Assembly (NCBI GenBank): GCA_030246985.1
Contig: CP107246.1
Span: 684,282-748,281 of the forward strand
DNA from: Candidatus Nitricoxidivorans perseverans
Lineage (GTDB): Bacteria; Pseudomonadota; Gammaproteobacteria; Burkholderiales; Rhodocyclaceae
Length of the DNA stretch: 64,000 bases
Direction: 5' to 3'
In this document: one piece after another, positions 13,509 through 21,146 of the stretch
Numbering within the stretch: the first letter of the stretch is position 1
Layout: each line of letters opens with the position of its first letter
Made by a program: the position numbers and the translations under genes
The notes under the pieces: model-generated
Told to the model about the DNA's origin: nothing
Seen by the model: only the letters and a program-made list of their open reading frames with translations
Database searches by the model: none

Positions 13509-14338
13509 CCCCCGACGAATACTGCAAGCGCAAGGCCGCCGCCAGCGGCTCCAGCTTCACCACGAGCTTCCTGTTCCTGCCGGCGGAGCGGCGCCGCGCC
13601 ATCACCGCCCTCTACGCCTTCTGCCGCGAGGTCGACGACGCGGTCGACGAGTGCCCGGAAGCCGGAATCGCGCGGGGCAGGCTCGACGGCTGGCGCGACG
13701 AGATCGCCGCGCTCGACGAAGGCCGGCCGACGCACCCCGTCACGCAGGCACTCGCCGCCGCGCGCGAGCGCTTCAGCCTGCCGACGGAGCAGTTGCTGGA
13801 GATCATCGACGGCATGGAGATGGACCTCGACCATGCGCGTTACCCTGACTTCAAGGCCCTGCACCTCTACTGCTACCGCGTCGCCTCGGTCGTCGGCCTG
13901 CTCGCCGCCGAGATCTTCGGCGTCACGGATCGGCGCACCCTCAAGTATGCCCACGACCTCGGGCTTGCCTTCCAGCTCACCAACATCATCCGCGACGTCG
14001 GCGAAGACGCCCGCCGGGGCCGCATCTACCTGCCGCAGGACGAGCTGGCGCGCTTCGGCGTCTCCGAAGCCGACCTCCTGGAATGCCGCCCGTCCGACAA
14101 CTTCCGCAGGCTCATGGAGTTCCAGGCGACGCGGGCCGTCGAGCACTACGGGCGTGCGCTCGCCCAACTGCCAGCAGCCGACCGCAAGGCGCAACGCGCC
14201 GGGCTCATCATGGCCGCCATCTACCGCGAAACCCTCGACGACATCACCCGCGGCGGCTTCGATGTGCTCGATCGCCGAACGCGGCTGACGAAGCCGCGGA
14301 AACTATGGATCGCCGTGAAGACATGGCTGGCCGCGTAG
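13505..14338 (+). CDS. hpnD: Presqualene diphosphate synthase HpnD
   Basis: HpnD condenses two farnesyl diphosphates to presqualene diphosphate. The 277-aa protein shows the two Mg-diphosphate-binding motifs of trans-isoprenyl head-to-head synthases: CREVDDAVDE near residue 40 and TNIIRDVGEDARRGRIYLP near residue 160. It starts inside the last codons of hpnC (ATGA overlap) and its end overlaps the start of hpnE, implying tight translational coupling of the three enzymes. Confidence 0.94.
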   Translation: MTPDEYCKRKAAASGSSFTTSFLFLPAERRRAITALYAFCREVDDAVDECPEAGIARGRLDGWRDEIAALDEGRPTHPVTQALAAARERFSLPTEQLLEIIDGMEMDLDHARYPDFKALHLYCYRVASVVGLLAAEIFGVTDRRTLKYAHDLGLAFQLTNIIRDVGEDARRGRIYLPQDELARFGVSEADLLECRPSDNFRRLMEFQATRAVEHYGRALAQLPAADRKAQRAGLIMAAIYRETLDDITRGGFDVLDRRTRLTKPRKLWIAVKTWLAA

Positions 14339-15597
14339 CCGCTCAGGTCGCCATCATTGGCGCCGGCTACGCCGGCATGACGGCCGCTGTGGAACTGGCG
14401 GACGCCGGCATCGTGGTGGAGGTCTTCGAGGCCTCCCGCACCCTGGGCGGCCGCGCACGGGCCGTCGAAATCGAGGGCGTCACCGTTGACAACGGCGCCC
14501 ATATCCTCGTCGGCGCCTACCGCGAGACCCTGCGGCTGATGCGCAAGGTCGGCGTGCCGGAAGCCGCGTTGCAACGGCATCCGCTGCATCTCGAATACCC
14601 CGGCGAATTCCGCCTGCGCGCGCCCGGCATCCCCGTGCCCGCGCCGCTGCATCTCGCGTGGGCGCTGCTCGCGGCGCGCGGCCTCTCATGGCCGGAAAAG
14701 CTCGCGGCGATCCGCTTCATGCACCGACTCGAAAAACGGTGCTTCCGGCTCGACGTGGACATGACGGTTGCCGACCTGCTGGCCGCGCACCGCCAGCCGG
14801 CACGGGTGAGCCGCCATCTCTGGGAGCCGCTGTGCGTCGCGGCGCTCAACACGCCGATCGAAGAGGCCTCGGCACAGGTCTTCCTCAACGTCCTGCGCGA
14901 CAGTCTGGCCGCCGACCGCGCGGCATCCGACCTGCTGCTGCCCGCCACCGATTTCTCGTCCCTGTTCTCGGAGCCCGCGGCACGCTTCATCGAGGCGCGC
15001 GGCGGGCGCGTGCATCGAGGCGCGCGCATCGCCGCGATCCTCCGCCAGGACGACGCCTGGATGCTGGACGGGCACGGCCCCTACGAACGAATCATCATCG
15101 GGGTCGCGCCGCAGCACCTGAACAAGTTGATCGCCGGACTGCCGGAACTCGCGCCGATCGCCGCGCAAGTCGCGCGCTTCGCATGGCAGCCCATCGCCAC
15201 CCGCTATCTTGCCTACCCCGAAACCGTGCGGCTGCCATTCGCCATGGTCGGGACCTCCGAAGGCTGGCTGTTCGACCGGGGGCGGACGCATGGCCGGCGG
15301 GGCCTGATCTCGGCCGTCATCAGCGCTTCCTGGGAAGATACCCCGGCATCGGCCATCCACCGCGAAATCGCCCGCATCGTGCCGAACCCGCCCCTGCCGC
15401 GCTGGACGCGCATGATCTGCGAGAAGCGCGCGACCTTCGCCTGCACGCCGGGCCTGCAAAGACCGACGACGGCAACCGCCCTGCCAGGCCTGTGGCTCGC
15501 CGGCGACTATGTGGCCGGCGACTACCCGGCGACGATCGAAGGCGCCGTTCGGAGCGGCGTAGCCGCCGCGCGCGCGCTCATCGCGGAAAGAAACTGA
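14323..15597 (+). CDS. hpnE: Hydroxysqualene dehydroxylase HpnE (FAD-dependent)
   Basis: HpnE reductively removes the hydroxyl of hydroxysqualene to give squalene, using FAD. The product starts MAGRVAAQ and goes straight into the dinucleotide-binding fingerprint (IIGAGYAGMTAAVEL), followed by the flavin amine-oxidase-like GGRARAVE segment. Near the C-terminus LWLAGDYVAGDYPATIEGAVRSG is the family's FAD-contact motif. Length is about 424 aa, as expected. An alternative ATG lies 18 bp upstream (14305). Both starts sit inside the 3' end of hpnD, so the genes are co-translated. Confidence 0.93.
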   Translation: MAGRVAAQVAIIGAGYAGMTAAVELADAGIVVEVFEASRTLGGRARAVEIEGVTVDNGAHILVGAYRETLRLMRKVGVPEAALQRHPLHLEYPGEFRLRAPGIPVPAPLHLAWALLAARGLSWPEKLAAIRFMHRLEKRCFRLDVDMTVADLLAAHRQPARVSRHLWEPLCVAALNTPIEEASAQVFLNVLRDSLAADRAASDLLLPATDFSSLFSEPAARFIEARGGRVHRGARIAAILRQDDAWMLDGHGPYERIIIGVAPQHLNKLIAGLPELAPIAAQVARFAWQPIATRYLAYPETVRLPFAMVGTSEGWLFDRGRTHGRRGLISAVISASWEDTPASAIHREIARIVPNPPLPRWTRMICEKRATFACTPGLQRPTTATALPGLWLAGDYVAGDYPATIEGAVRSGVAAARALIAERN

Positions 15598-15693
15598 TCA
15601 CTCACTTGCAATTGTTGTGCAACTTCCACATTTCGCCGTGGCCCATGGCGACGGCCCAGGCGAAGCGCTTCTGCGGCGTGCCGCCAAACCGGA

Positions 15694-16635
15694 CTACAAC
15701 CCCGGATCCATCCCCCCGCCGGCGATCGCCGTCTCCACCATCCGGCGCGTCAGTTGCGGCGCGAAGCATTCGATGAAGGCGTAGTCGAACCGGCGAAGCC
15801 AAGCGTCCCGCCGGATCGCCAGCCGGGTCATGTTCGGCCCGAACAGGTGGCCGGCCGGCAGCGCCGCGAGTCCCGCGTCGCGCGTCGGATCGAAGGCCAT
15901 CTCGGCAATGATGCCCAGGCCCAGGCCCAGGCTCACGTAGGTCTTGATCACGTCGGCGTCGATCGCCGTCAACACCACGTTGGGCGCAATTTCCGCCCGC
16001 TCGAAGGCTGCGTCGATGCGGGTGCGGCCGGTGAAGCTGGGGTCGTAGGTGATCAGCGGCTCCCGCGCCAGGCGCGCCAACGTGATCGTCCCCTCGGCCA
16101 GGATAGGATGGTCGGCCGGGGCGATGACGAGGTGCGACCACGGACGGCAGGGCAGCGTGAGGAGCTGCGGGCGTCGGTCCAGGGCTTCGGTGGCGATGCC
16201 GAGGTCCGCTTCGCCCCGAACCGTCCATTCGGCGACCTGCTCCGGGTTGCCTTGGTGAAGGCGCAGGCGAACGCGGGGAAAGGCCTGCATGAACCGCTTG
16301 ACCACGGGCGGCAGCGCGTAGCGGGCCTGTGTATGGGTCGTGGCGATGTCGAGCGTGCCGCTCTCCCCGTCGGCGTAGTCCTCGCCGATGCGCTTGAGGT
16401 TCCGCAATTCGCCAAGGATGCGCCCGGCCGTCTCCAGCATGCGCCGGCCGGGCTCCGTGATTCCCGTCAGGCGCTTCCCGGTTCGCTCGAAGATGACCAC
16501 GCCCAGTTCCTCCTCCAGTAGCCGGATCTGCTTTGAAACTCCCGGTTGAGAGGTGAACAAGGCCGCCGCCGCCTCGGAGACGTTCAGTCCGCGGCGGGCG
16601 ACCTCATCTATGTAGCGAAGCTGCTGAAGGTTCAT
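15694..16635 (-). CDS. cysB: CysB-type LysR transcriptional regulator
   Basis: This 313-aa LysR-family activator begins MNLQQLRYIDEVARRGLNVSEAA, the distinctive CysB/Cbl N-terminus. The HTH is at residues 3-60 (SQPGVSKQIRLLEEELG) and is followed by a periplasmic-binding-like effector domain (about 93-300). CysB senses N-acetylserine or O-acetylserine and controls sulfur assimilation. It is divergent from a sulfite exporter, sulfite reductase and APS reductase operon, with two AT-rich dyads in the 93-bp gap, so local control of that operon is likely. Whether it is CysB proper or a paralogue such as Cbl cannot be settled here. Confidence 0.88.
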   Translation of the reverse strand: MNLQQLRYIDEVARRGLNVSEAAAALFTSQPGVSKQIRLLEEELGVVIFERTGKRLTGITEPGRRMLETAGRILGELRNLKRIGEDYADGESGTLDIATTHTQARYALPPVVKRFMQAFPRVRLRLHQGNPEQVAEWTVRGEADLGIATEALDRRPQLLTLPCRPWSHLVIAPADHPILAEGTITLARLAREPLITYDPSFTGRTRIDAAFERAEIAPNVVLTAIDADVIKTYVSLGLGLGIIAEMAFDPTRDAGLAALPAGHLFGPNMTRLAIRRDAWLRRFDYAFIECFAPQLTRRMVETAIAGGGMDPGL

Positions 16636-16658
16636 ATATAACCCATGGTTATTTATAT
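16634..16658. promoter_or_regulatory. AT-rich inverted repeat, candidate CysB site
   Basis: The arms ATATATAACC and GGTTATTTATAT flank a short centre immediately upstream of the cysB start. The run is strikingly AT-rich for this genome. A LysR-type autoregulatory site is the likely role (inference). Confidence 0.5.
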
Positions 16659-16682
16659 CTAACGATAAAGTATTTTACGGGT

Positions 16683-16699
16683 CTATGGCAAGCCCATAG
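16683..16699. promoter_or_regulatory. Second inverted repeat in the cysB-tauE gap
   Basis: CTATGG and CCATAG are separated by 5 nt, 30 bp upstream of the tauE-like gene. This is a candidate operator or activator site for the sulfur operon. Confidence 0.4.
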
Positions 16700-16728
16700 C
16701 ATGCGTCCATCGAAATCGAGGACGCATC

Positions 16729-17508
16729 ATGGACATCGCCCAGATCATTGCGGGATTCGCGGTCGGCGCCATAGTCGGGATCACCGGCGTCGGCGGCGGC
16801 GCGCTGATGACGCCGATCCTGGTGCTCCTATTCGGCGTCGCGCCGGCCACGGCGGTCGGCACCGACCTGCTTTACGCCGCGATCACCAAGTCCGGCGGCA
16901 CGCTGGTCCATGCCCGGCGCGGCGCGGTCGAGTGGCGCATCGTCGGGTTGCTGGCCGCCGGCAGCCTGCCCGCCGCCGCCCTGACGCTGGTGCTGGCCGC
17001 TCATTTCGCGCCGGGCGGGCTCGGCGGCGCAAGCAGGCTCATTACGGGCATGCTCGGCGTCGCGCTGCTGCTCACCGCGGCCGCGCTGATCTTTCGCAAA
17101 CGGCTGCTTGCCTGGTCGGAATCCCGGGGACTCGACAGTCTGACCGCCCATCGGCGCGCGTCGGCGACCGTATTCACCGGCGCCCTCCTCGGCACGCTGG
17201 TCTCGCTGTCCTCGGTCGGCGCCGGCGCGCTGGGCGTCACCGCCCTCTTCTTCCTGTACCCCGGCCTGGCGGCCGTGCGCATCGTCGGTTCCGACCTCGC
17301 CCATGCCGTGCCGCTGGCGCTGGTCGCCGGCCTGGGCCACTGGTGGCTGGGCAGCGTCGACTGGATGCTGCTGGGCGCCCTGCTGGCCGGATCGCTGCCC
17401 GGCATCCTCGTCGGCAGCCACCTCGCCCACCGCATCCCCGAACGCGTCCTGCGCCCGGCCCTCGCCGGAATGCTGGCGCTCGTCGGCGGGAAACTGATCC
17501 TCACCTGA
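16729..17508 (+). CDS. TauE/SafE-family sulfite/anion exporter
   Basis: This 259-aa integral membrane protein has about eight hydrophobic helices arranged as two repeats, with the family's glycine-rich motif GITGVGGGALMTPIL near the N-terminus and a mirror motif around residues 155-175. TauE/SafE proteins export sulfite, sulfoacetate or related organosulfur anions. As first gene of the sulfite reductase and APS reductase operon, it plausibly relieves sulfite build-up (inference). It stops 12 bp before cysI, which has its own Shine-Dalgarno. Confidence 0.88.
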   Translation: MDIAQIIAGFAVGAIVGITGVGGGALMTPILVLLFGVAPATAVGTDLLYAAITKSGGTLVHARRGAVEWRIVGLLAAGSLPAAALTLVLAAHFAPGGLGGASRLITGMLGVALLLTAAALIFRKRLLAWSESRGLDSLTAHRRASATVFTGALLGTLVSLSSVGAGALGVTALFFLYPGLAAVRIVGSDLAHAVPLALVAGLGHWWLGSVDWMLLGALLAGSLPGILVGSHLAHRIPERVLRPALAGMLALVGGKLILT

Positions 17509-17520
17509 CGGAGGCCCGCC

Positions 17521-19215
17521 ATGTACCGCTATGACCACCACGATCGCGCCAGCATCCGGGATCATTCCGCCCGGTTTCTTGACCAGACGCGCCGCCACAT
17601 CGAAGGTGCGCTTACCGTGGACGAATTCCGTCCGCTTCGCCTGCAAAACGGACTCTATATCGGGCGCCAAGGCCCGATGCTCCGGATCGCCGTGCCCTAC
17701 GGGCAGATTTCGTCCCGACAACTACGCGCGCTCGCCGCCGTCGCCCGCGAGCACGCCCGCGGCATCGGCCACTTCACGACTCGCCACAACTTCCAGATCA
17801 ACGGGCTGGAGATGTCCCGCGTGCCGGAGATTCTTGCGGGACTGGCCGAGGCGGACCTGCATTCCATCCACACTTCGGGCGCCGTGATCCGCAACATCGT
17901 CACCGACCCCTTCGCCGGAATCTCCGCCGACGAGACCGCCGACCCGCGTCCCTGGGCCGAGCTGCTGCGCCAGTGGAGCCTGCGCCATCCGGAATTCACG
18001 CACCTGCCGCGCAAGTTCAAGATCGCCGTCTCCGGCGCGGCCGAGGATCGCGCCGCGATCCGGGTCCATGACCTGGGGCTGCAACTCGTCAGGAACGCGG
18101 ACGGCGATCCGGGATTCCGTGTCTTCGCGGGCGGCGGCCTGGGCCGCGAGCCGATGCTCGCGGAGGCGATCCGCGACTTCCTGCCCTGGCCGCACCTGCT
18201 TACCTACACCGAGGCGCTGCTGCGGATCTTCGACCGCCATGGCCGGCGCGACAAGCCCCACAAGGCCCGGCTCAAGATTCTCGTGAAGACGCTGGGCGTG
18301 CGGGAGTTCACCCGGCGCGTCGAAGCGGCGTGGCGCGGCGTCATGGACGGGCCGGAAACCCTCACCGACGCCGGACTCGCCCGCGTGTCCGCCCACTTCG
18401 CGCCGCCGGCCTACGAGAACCTGCCGGCCGACGATCTGTGCTACCTGGCCAACCTGCGGGAGGACGCGGCCTTCGCGCGCTGGGTTGGACGCAACGTCCG
18501 CGCGCACAGGGCGCCCGGCTACGCCGCCGTCACGCTGTCGCTGAAGAAACCGGGCAGCGCACCCGGCGACGCCACGGCCGAACAGCTCGAAGCGGTCGCC
18601 GATCTCGCCGGCCGCTACGGCTTCGGCGAGGCCCGCGTCTCGGCGGAACAGAACCTGATCCTGCCCGACGTGCCCAAGCGGGAGCTCTACACCGTCTGGC
18701 ACAGGGCCAAGGCCGCCGGGCTGGCCGCGCCCGTCACGGGCCTGATCGCCGACGTGACCGCCTGCCCGGGCGGCGACTTCTGCGAACTCGCCAACTCGCG
18801 CACCCTGCCCGTCGTCGAGGCCATCCGCGCGCGCTTCGAAGACCTGGACTACCAGCATGACATCGGCGAACTTGACCTCAATATCTCCGGATGCATGAAC
18901 GGCTGCGCCCACCACAGTCTCGGCCACATCGGCATCCTCGGCGTCGAGAAGCACGGCGAGACCTGGTACCAGGTCTCGCTCGGCGGAGGCCGGGGCGACG
19001 ATATGGCCATCGGCGAGGTGATCGGCCCGGCCTTCTCCGCCGACGGGATCGCCGACGTCGTCGAAAGGATCGTCGACGTCTATCTGGATCACCGCATCGG
19101 AAACGAGCGATTCATCGACACCCTGCACCGTATCGGGCCCGCGCCTTTCCGCGACGCCGCCTACCGCATCTTCAACAACAGGAGCTACCGCCATGCATCG
19201 CAACACGTTCGCTGA
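17521..19215 (+). CDS. cysI: Assimilatory sulfite reductase hemoprotein (nitrite/sulfite reductase family)
   Basis: CysI reduces sulfite to sulfide with six electrons at a coupled siroheme-[4Fe-4S] centre. The 564-aa protein contains two ferredoxin-like half-domains and two nitrite/sulfite reductase domains. The cluster ligands appear as TACPGGDFC near residue 420 and SGCMNGCAHH near residue 460. The siroheme region FTTRHNFQINGL near residue 85 is intact. Upstream Shine-Dalgarno is GGAGG. The DUF934 gene that commonly follows cysI in proteobacteria is absent; cysH follows directly with a 23-bp overlap. No flavoprotein CysJ is seen, so electrons probably come from ferredoxin or another donor (inference). 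Confidence 0.93.
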   Translation: MYRYDHHDRASIRDHSARFLDQTRRHIEGALTVDEFRPLRLQNGLYIGRQGPMLRIAVPYGQISSRQLRALAAVAREHARGIGHFTTRHNFQINGLEMSRVPEILAGLAEADLHSIHTSGAVIRNIVTDPFAGISADETADPRPWAELLRQWSLRHPEFTHLPRKFKIAVSGAAEDRAAIRVHDLGLQLVRNADGDPGFRVFAGGGLGREPMLAEAIRDFLPWPHLLTYTEALLRIFDRHGRRDKPHKARLKILVKTLGVREFTRRVEAAWRGVMDGPETLTDAGLARVSAHFAPPAYENLPADDLCYLANLREDAAFARWVGRNVRAHRAPGYAAVTLSLKKPGSAPGDATAEQLEAVADLAGRYGFGEARVSAEQNLILPDVPKRELYTVWHRAKAAGLAAPVTGLIADVTACPGGDFCELANSRTLPVVEAIRARFEDLDYQHDIGELDLNISGCMNGCAHHSLGHIGILGVEKHGETWYQVSLGGGRGDDMAIGEVIGPAFSADGIADVVERIVDVYLDHRIGNERFIDTLHRIGPAPFRDAAYRIFNNRSYRHASQHVR

Positions 19216-19945
19216 CATCGCCGACAGGAGGCTCGCCGTCGCGGTAAACAGAAAGGCCGCGGCGGCGACGCGGTTGCTGACCCACGCCGCTCGCGATTTC
19301 GCGCCCGCGGCCTTCTCGTCCAGCCTCGGCGCCGAAGATCAGGTGGTGACCGACCTCATCTTCAAGGCCGGCATCGACATCGAAATCTTCAGCCTCGATA
19401 CGGGCCGGCTGCCGCCGGAAACCTACGAGGCCCTGGCGGAGACCGAGCGGCATTACGGCCGCCGCATCGCCGTTTATTACCCCCGCCACGATCTGATCGA
19501 GGAATATGTGCGCAACCATGGCATCAACGGCTTCTACGATTCCATCGACAACCGCAAGGCCTGCTGCCAGGCGCGCAAGGTGGAGCCACTCAGGCGGGCG
19601 CTCGCTGGCAAGAAGGGTTGGGTCACGGGCCTGCGGGCCGAACAGGCCGCCACCCGTGGCAACCTCAAGCCGCTGGTGCATGACGAGGCCTTCGACCTCG
19701 TCAAGGTGAACCCTCTGGCCGACTGGAGCGAGCGTGAGGTATGGGCCTATATCCGCGCCAACGGCGTTCCCTACAACAAGCTCCATGACCGCAACACCCC
19801 GAGCATCGGCTGCGCTCCCTGTACTCGCGCCATCTCATCGGGCGAGGACGTGCGCGCCGGCAGGTGGTGGTGGGAGTCGCCCGAGACCAAGGAGTGCGGG
19901 CTGCACGCCGGCCCAGCCGGAAGTCTCGTCCGCGCCTCGGCGTAG
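19193..19945 (+). CDS. cysH: Assimilatory adenylyl-sulfate (APS) reductase, Fe-S type
   Basis: The enzyme reduces APS to sulfite. The 250-aa protein has the PAPS-reductase fold (SSLGAEDQVVTDL) and four cysteines as CC (KACCQARK) and CxxC (IGCAPCTR). That pattern marks the [4Fe-4S] APS-specific type rather than the clusterless PAPS reductase of enterics. The C-terminal catalytic cysteine is in KECGLH. It overlaps cysI by 23 bp. No sulfate adenylyltransferase genes (cysDN) are in the window, so APS must be made by genes elsewhere. Confidence 0.93.
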   Translation: MHRNTFADIADRRLAVAVNRKAAAATRLLTHAARDFAPAAFSSSLGAEDQVVTDLIFKAGIDIEIFSLDTGRLPPETYEALAETERHYGRRIAVYYPRHDLIEEYVRNHGINGFYDSIDNRKACCQARKVEPLRRALAGKKGWVTGLRAEQAATRGNLKPLVHDEAFDLVKVNPLADWSEREVWAYIRANGVPYNKLHDRNTPSIGCAPCTRAISSGEDVRAGRWWWESPETKECGLHAGPAGSLVRASA

Positions 19946-19989
19946 CGCCCGTTTCCCGGAGCCGTAACTCAACTACAAAGGAGGTTGCC

Positions 19990-20472
19990 ATGTCAGAGAA
20001 CATCGCCATCACCATCGACCTGTCCGGAATGCCTTGCCCGGCACCGCTGCTGGGCGCCAAGAAGATCATCGACGATCTGTCCCCGGGCCAGACCATGTGC
20101 CTGCTATCGGATTGCCCCGGCACGAGCGACGATCTCTTCGCGTGGTGCAGGTACACAGGGAACGAAGTCGTCTCCTCCGAGCGGAGGAAGGACGGAAAGG
20201 TCGCCTATCTCCTGCGTAAGGCAGGAGGCGCCGCGACGATCCCGATCGCGCACGTGACGCTGGACATGCGCGGCGTCACGTGCCCCGGTCCGATCCTGGA
20301 GGCGAAGAAGCTGCTCGGCGGCATGAAACCCGGCGAGGTGCTGCATCTGGTCGCCGACTGCACGGCCGCCGTCGACGACATCCGTTCCTGGAGCAGCGCC
20401 TCGGCCATCGAGCTCCTCGCCTCGCTACCCATGGCGCGCGGCGCCCAGGAGTTCTACCTGAGGAAGGGGTAA
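19990..20472 (+). CDS. Tandem TusA-like sulfurtransferase (two SirA/TusA domains)
   Basis: The 160-aa protein holds two successive TusA folds. Domain 1 (about residues 7-78) has the persulfide motif PCPAP. Domain 2 (about 86-158) has TCPGPILEAKK, the canonical CPxP site. TusA proteins relay sulfane sulfur to tRNA thiolation, molybdenum cofactor maturation or sulfur oxidation. A strong Shine-Dalgarno (AAAGGAGG) precedes the ATG. The gene ends the sulfur assimilation operon and is convergent with the cytochrome operon across a terminator. A fused two-domain TusA is much less common than single TusA and may pass sulfur between its own sites (inference). Confidence 0.88.
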   Translation: MSENIAITIDLSGMPCPAPLLGAKKIIDDLSPGQTMCLLSDCPGTSDDLFAWCRYTGNEVVSSERRKDGKVAYLLRKAGGAATIPIAHVTLDMRGVTCPGPILEAKKLLGGMKPGEVLHLVADCTAAVDDIRSWSSASAIELLASLPMARGAQEFYLRKG

Positions 20473-20477
20473 AAATC

Positions 20478-20499
20478 CCCCCGGCCGCGCAGCCGGGGG
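20478..20499 (-). terminator. Terminator of the NapC/EBDH-like operon
   Basis: Arms CCCCCGGC and GCCGGGGG enclose a 6-nt loop. On the minus strand the stem is followed by ATTTTTA, a classical U-tract, 15 bp after the tetraheme cytochrome stop. It may also slow transcription from the plus-strand sulfur operon. Confidence 0.8.
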
Positions 20500-20513
20500 A
20501 ACAAATCACCGGC

Positions 20514-21146
20514 CTATCCGCCGAACGCATTGATCGCCTGGGAGAACTTGTCGGTCAGCGGCGCCTCCTTGTGCACCAGGTTGTAATGGCAGGCGATGCA
20601 GTTCGTGCGGCCCTTCTGCTGCGCGTCGGCGTGGGCGCGCTCGCCGCGCTTTCGCGTGGGGGCGATGGCGGCGAAGTTGTGGCATTCGCGGCAGGTATGG
20701 CTGTCCTCGTTCAGCATCTTGAGGCGCGCCTTTTCCGCCATCTTCGCCCGCCTGGCCTCGAAGTTCTCCGGTTTCGTCCAGTCGTTCGAGAATTCCGAGA
20801 CGAGGTCGTGCGTACCCATCATGTGGTCCCACACCGCCGGCCAGAACCGCTTGGCCACGTGGCACTGGCCGCACTCGGGCCGCACGCCGGAGGCGTTCGT
20901 GTAGTGCTTCGAGGTCTTGTATTCCTCATACACGTAGGCGCTCATGGAGTGGCAGGAGATGCAGAACTTCGTCGAGTTGGCGCGGATGTTGAGTTCCTCC
21001 GCGCCGACGAAGGACAGCCCCAATACCACCACCGTGCCAAGGAGGGCCAGCACGCCGTTCAGGGGGCTCTTGAAGAAGTCGTGCAGCGCGCTCCACAGCC
21101 GGCGGGCGCGCGACGCCTTCGCTCCGTTATTTGAGTTCGACGGCAT
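20514..21146 (-). CDS. NapC/NirT-family tetraheme c-type cytochrome
   Basis: A membrane-anchored quinol dehydrogenase that passes electrons from quinol to periplasmic redox partners. After one N-terminal helix (about residues 25-45 from this start) come four heme-binding motifs: CISCH, CGQCH, CRECH and CIACH, the NapC/NirT number and spacing. The open frame also has ATG 21158, overlapping the upstream gene by 32 bp. ATG 21146 is preferred for its AAGGA Shine-Dalgarno. It is the second gene of a two-gene operon and is predicted to reduce or be reduced by the upstream cytochrome. Confidence 0.92.
   Translation of the reverse strand: MPSNSNNGAKASRARRLWSALHDFFKSPLNGVLALLGTVVVLGLSFVGAEELNIRANSTKFCISCHSMSAYVYEEYKTSKHYTNASGVRPECGQCHVAKRFWPAVWDHMMGTHDLVSEFSNDWTKPENFEARRAKMAEKARLKMLNEDSHTCRECHNFAAIAPTRKRGERAHADAQQKGRTNCIACHYNLVHKEAPLTDKFSQAINAFGG

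Noticed and set aside
17722-19218. 498-aa minus-strand frame opposite sulfite reductase
   Set aside because: A codon-bias shadow; the plus strand has clear siroheme and Fe-S motifs.
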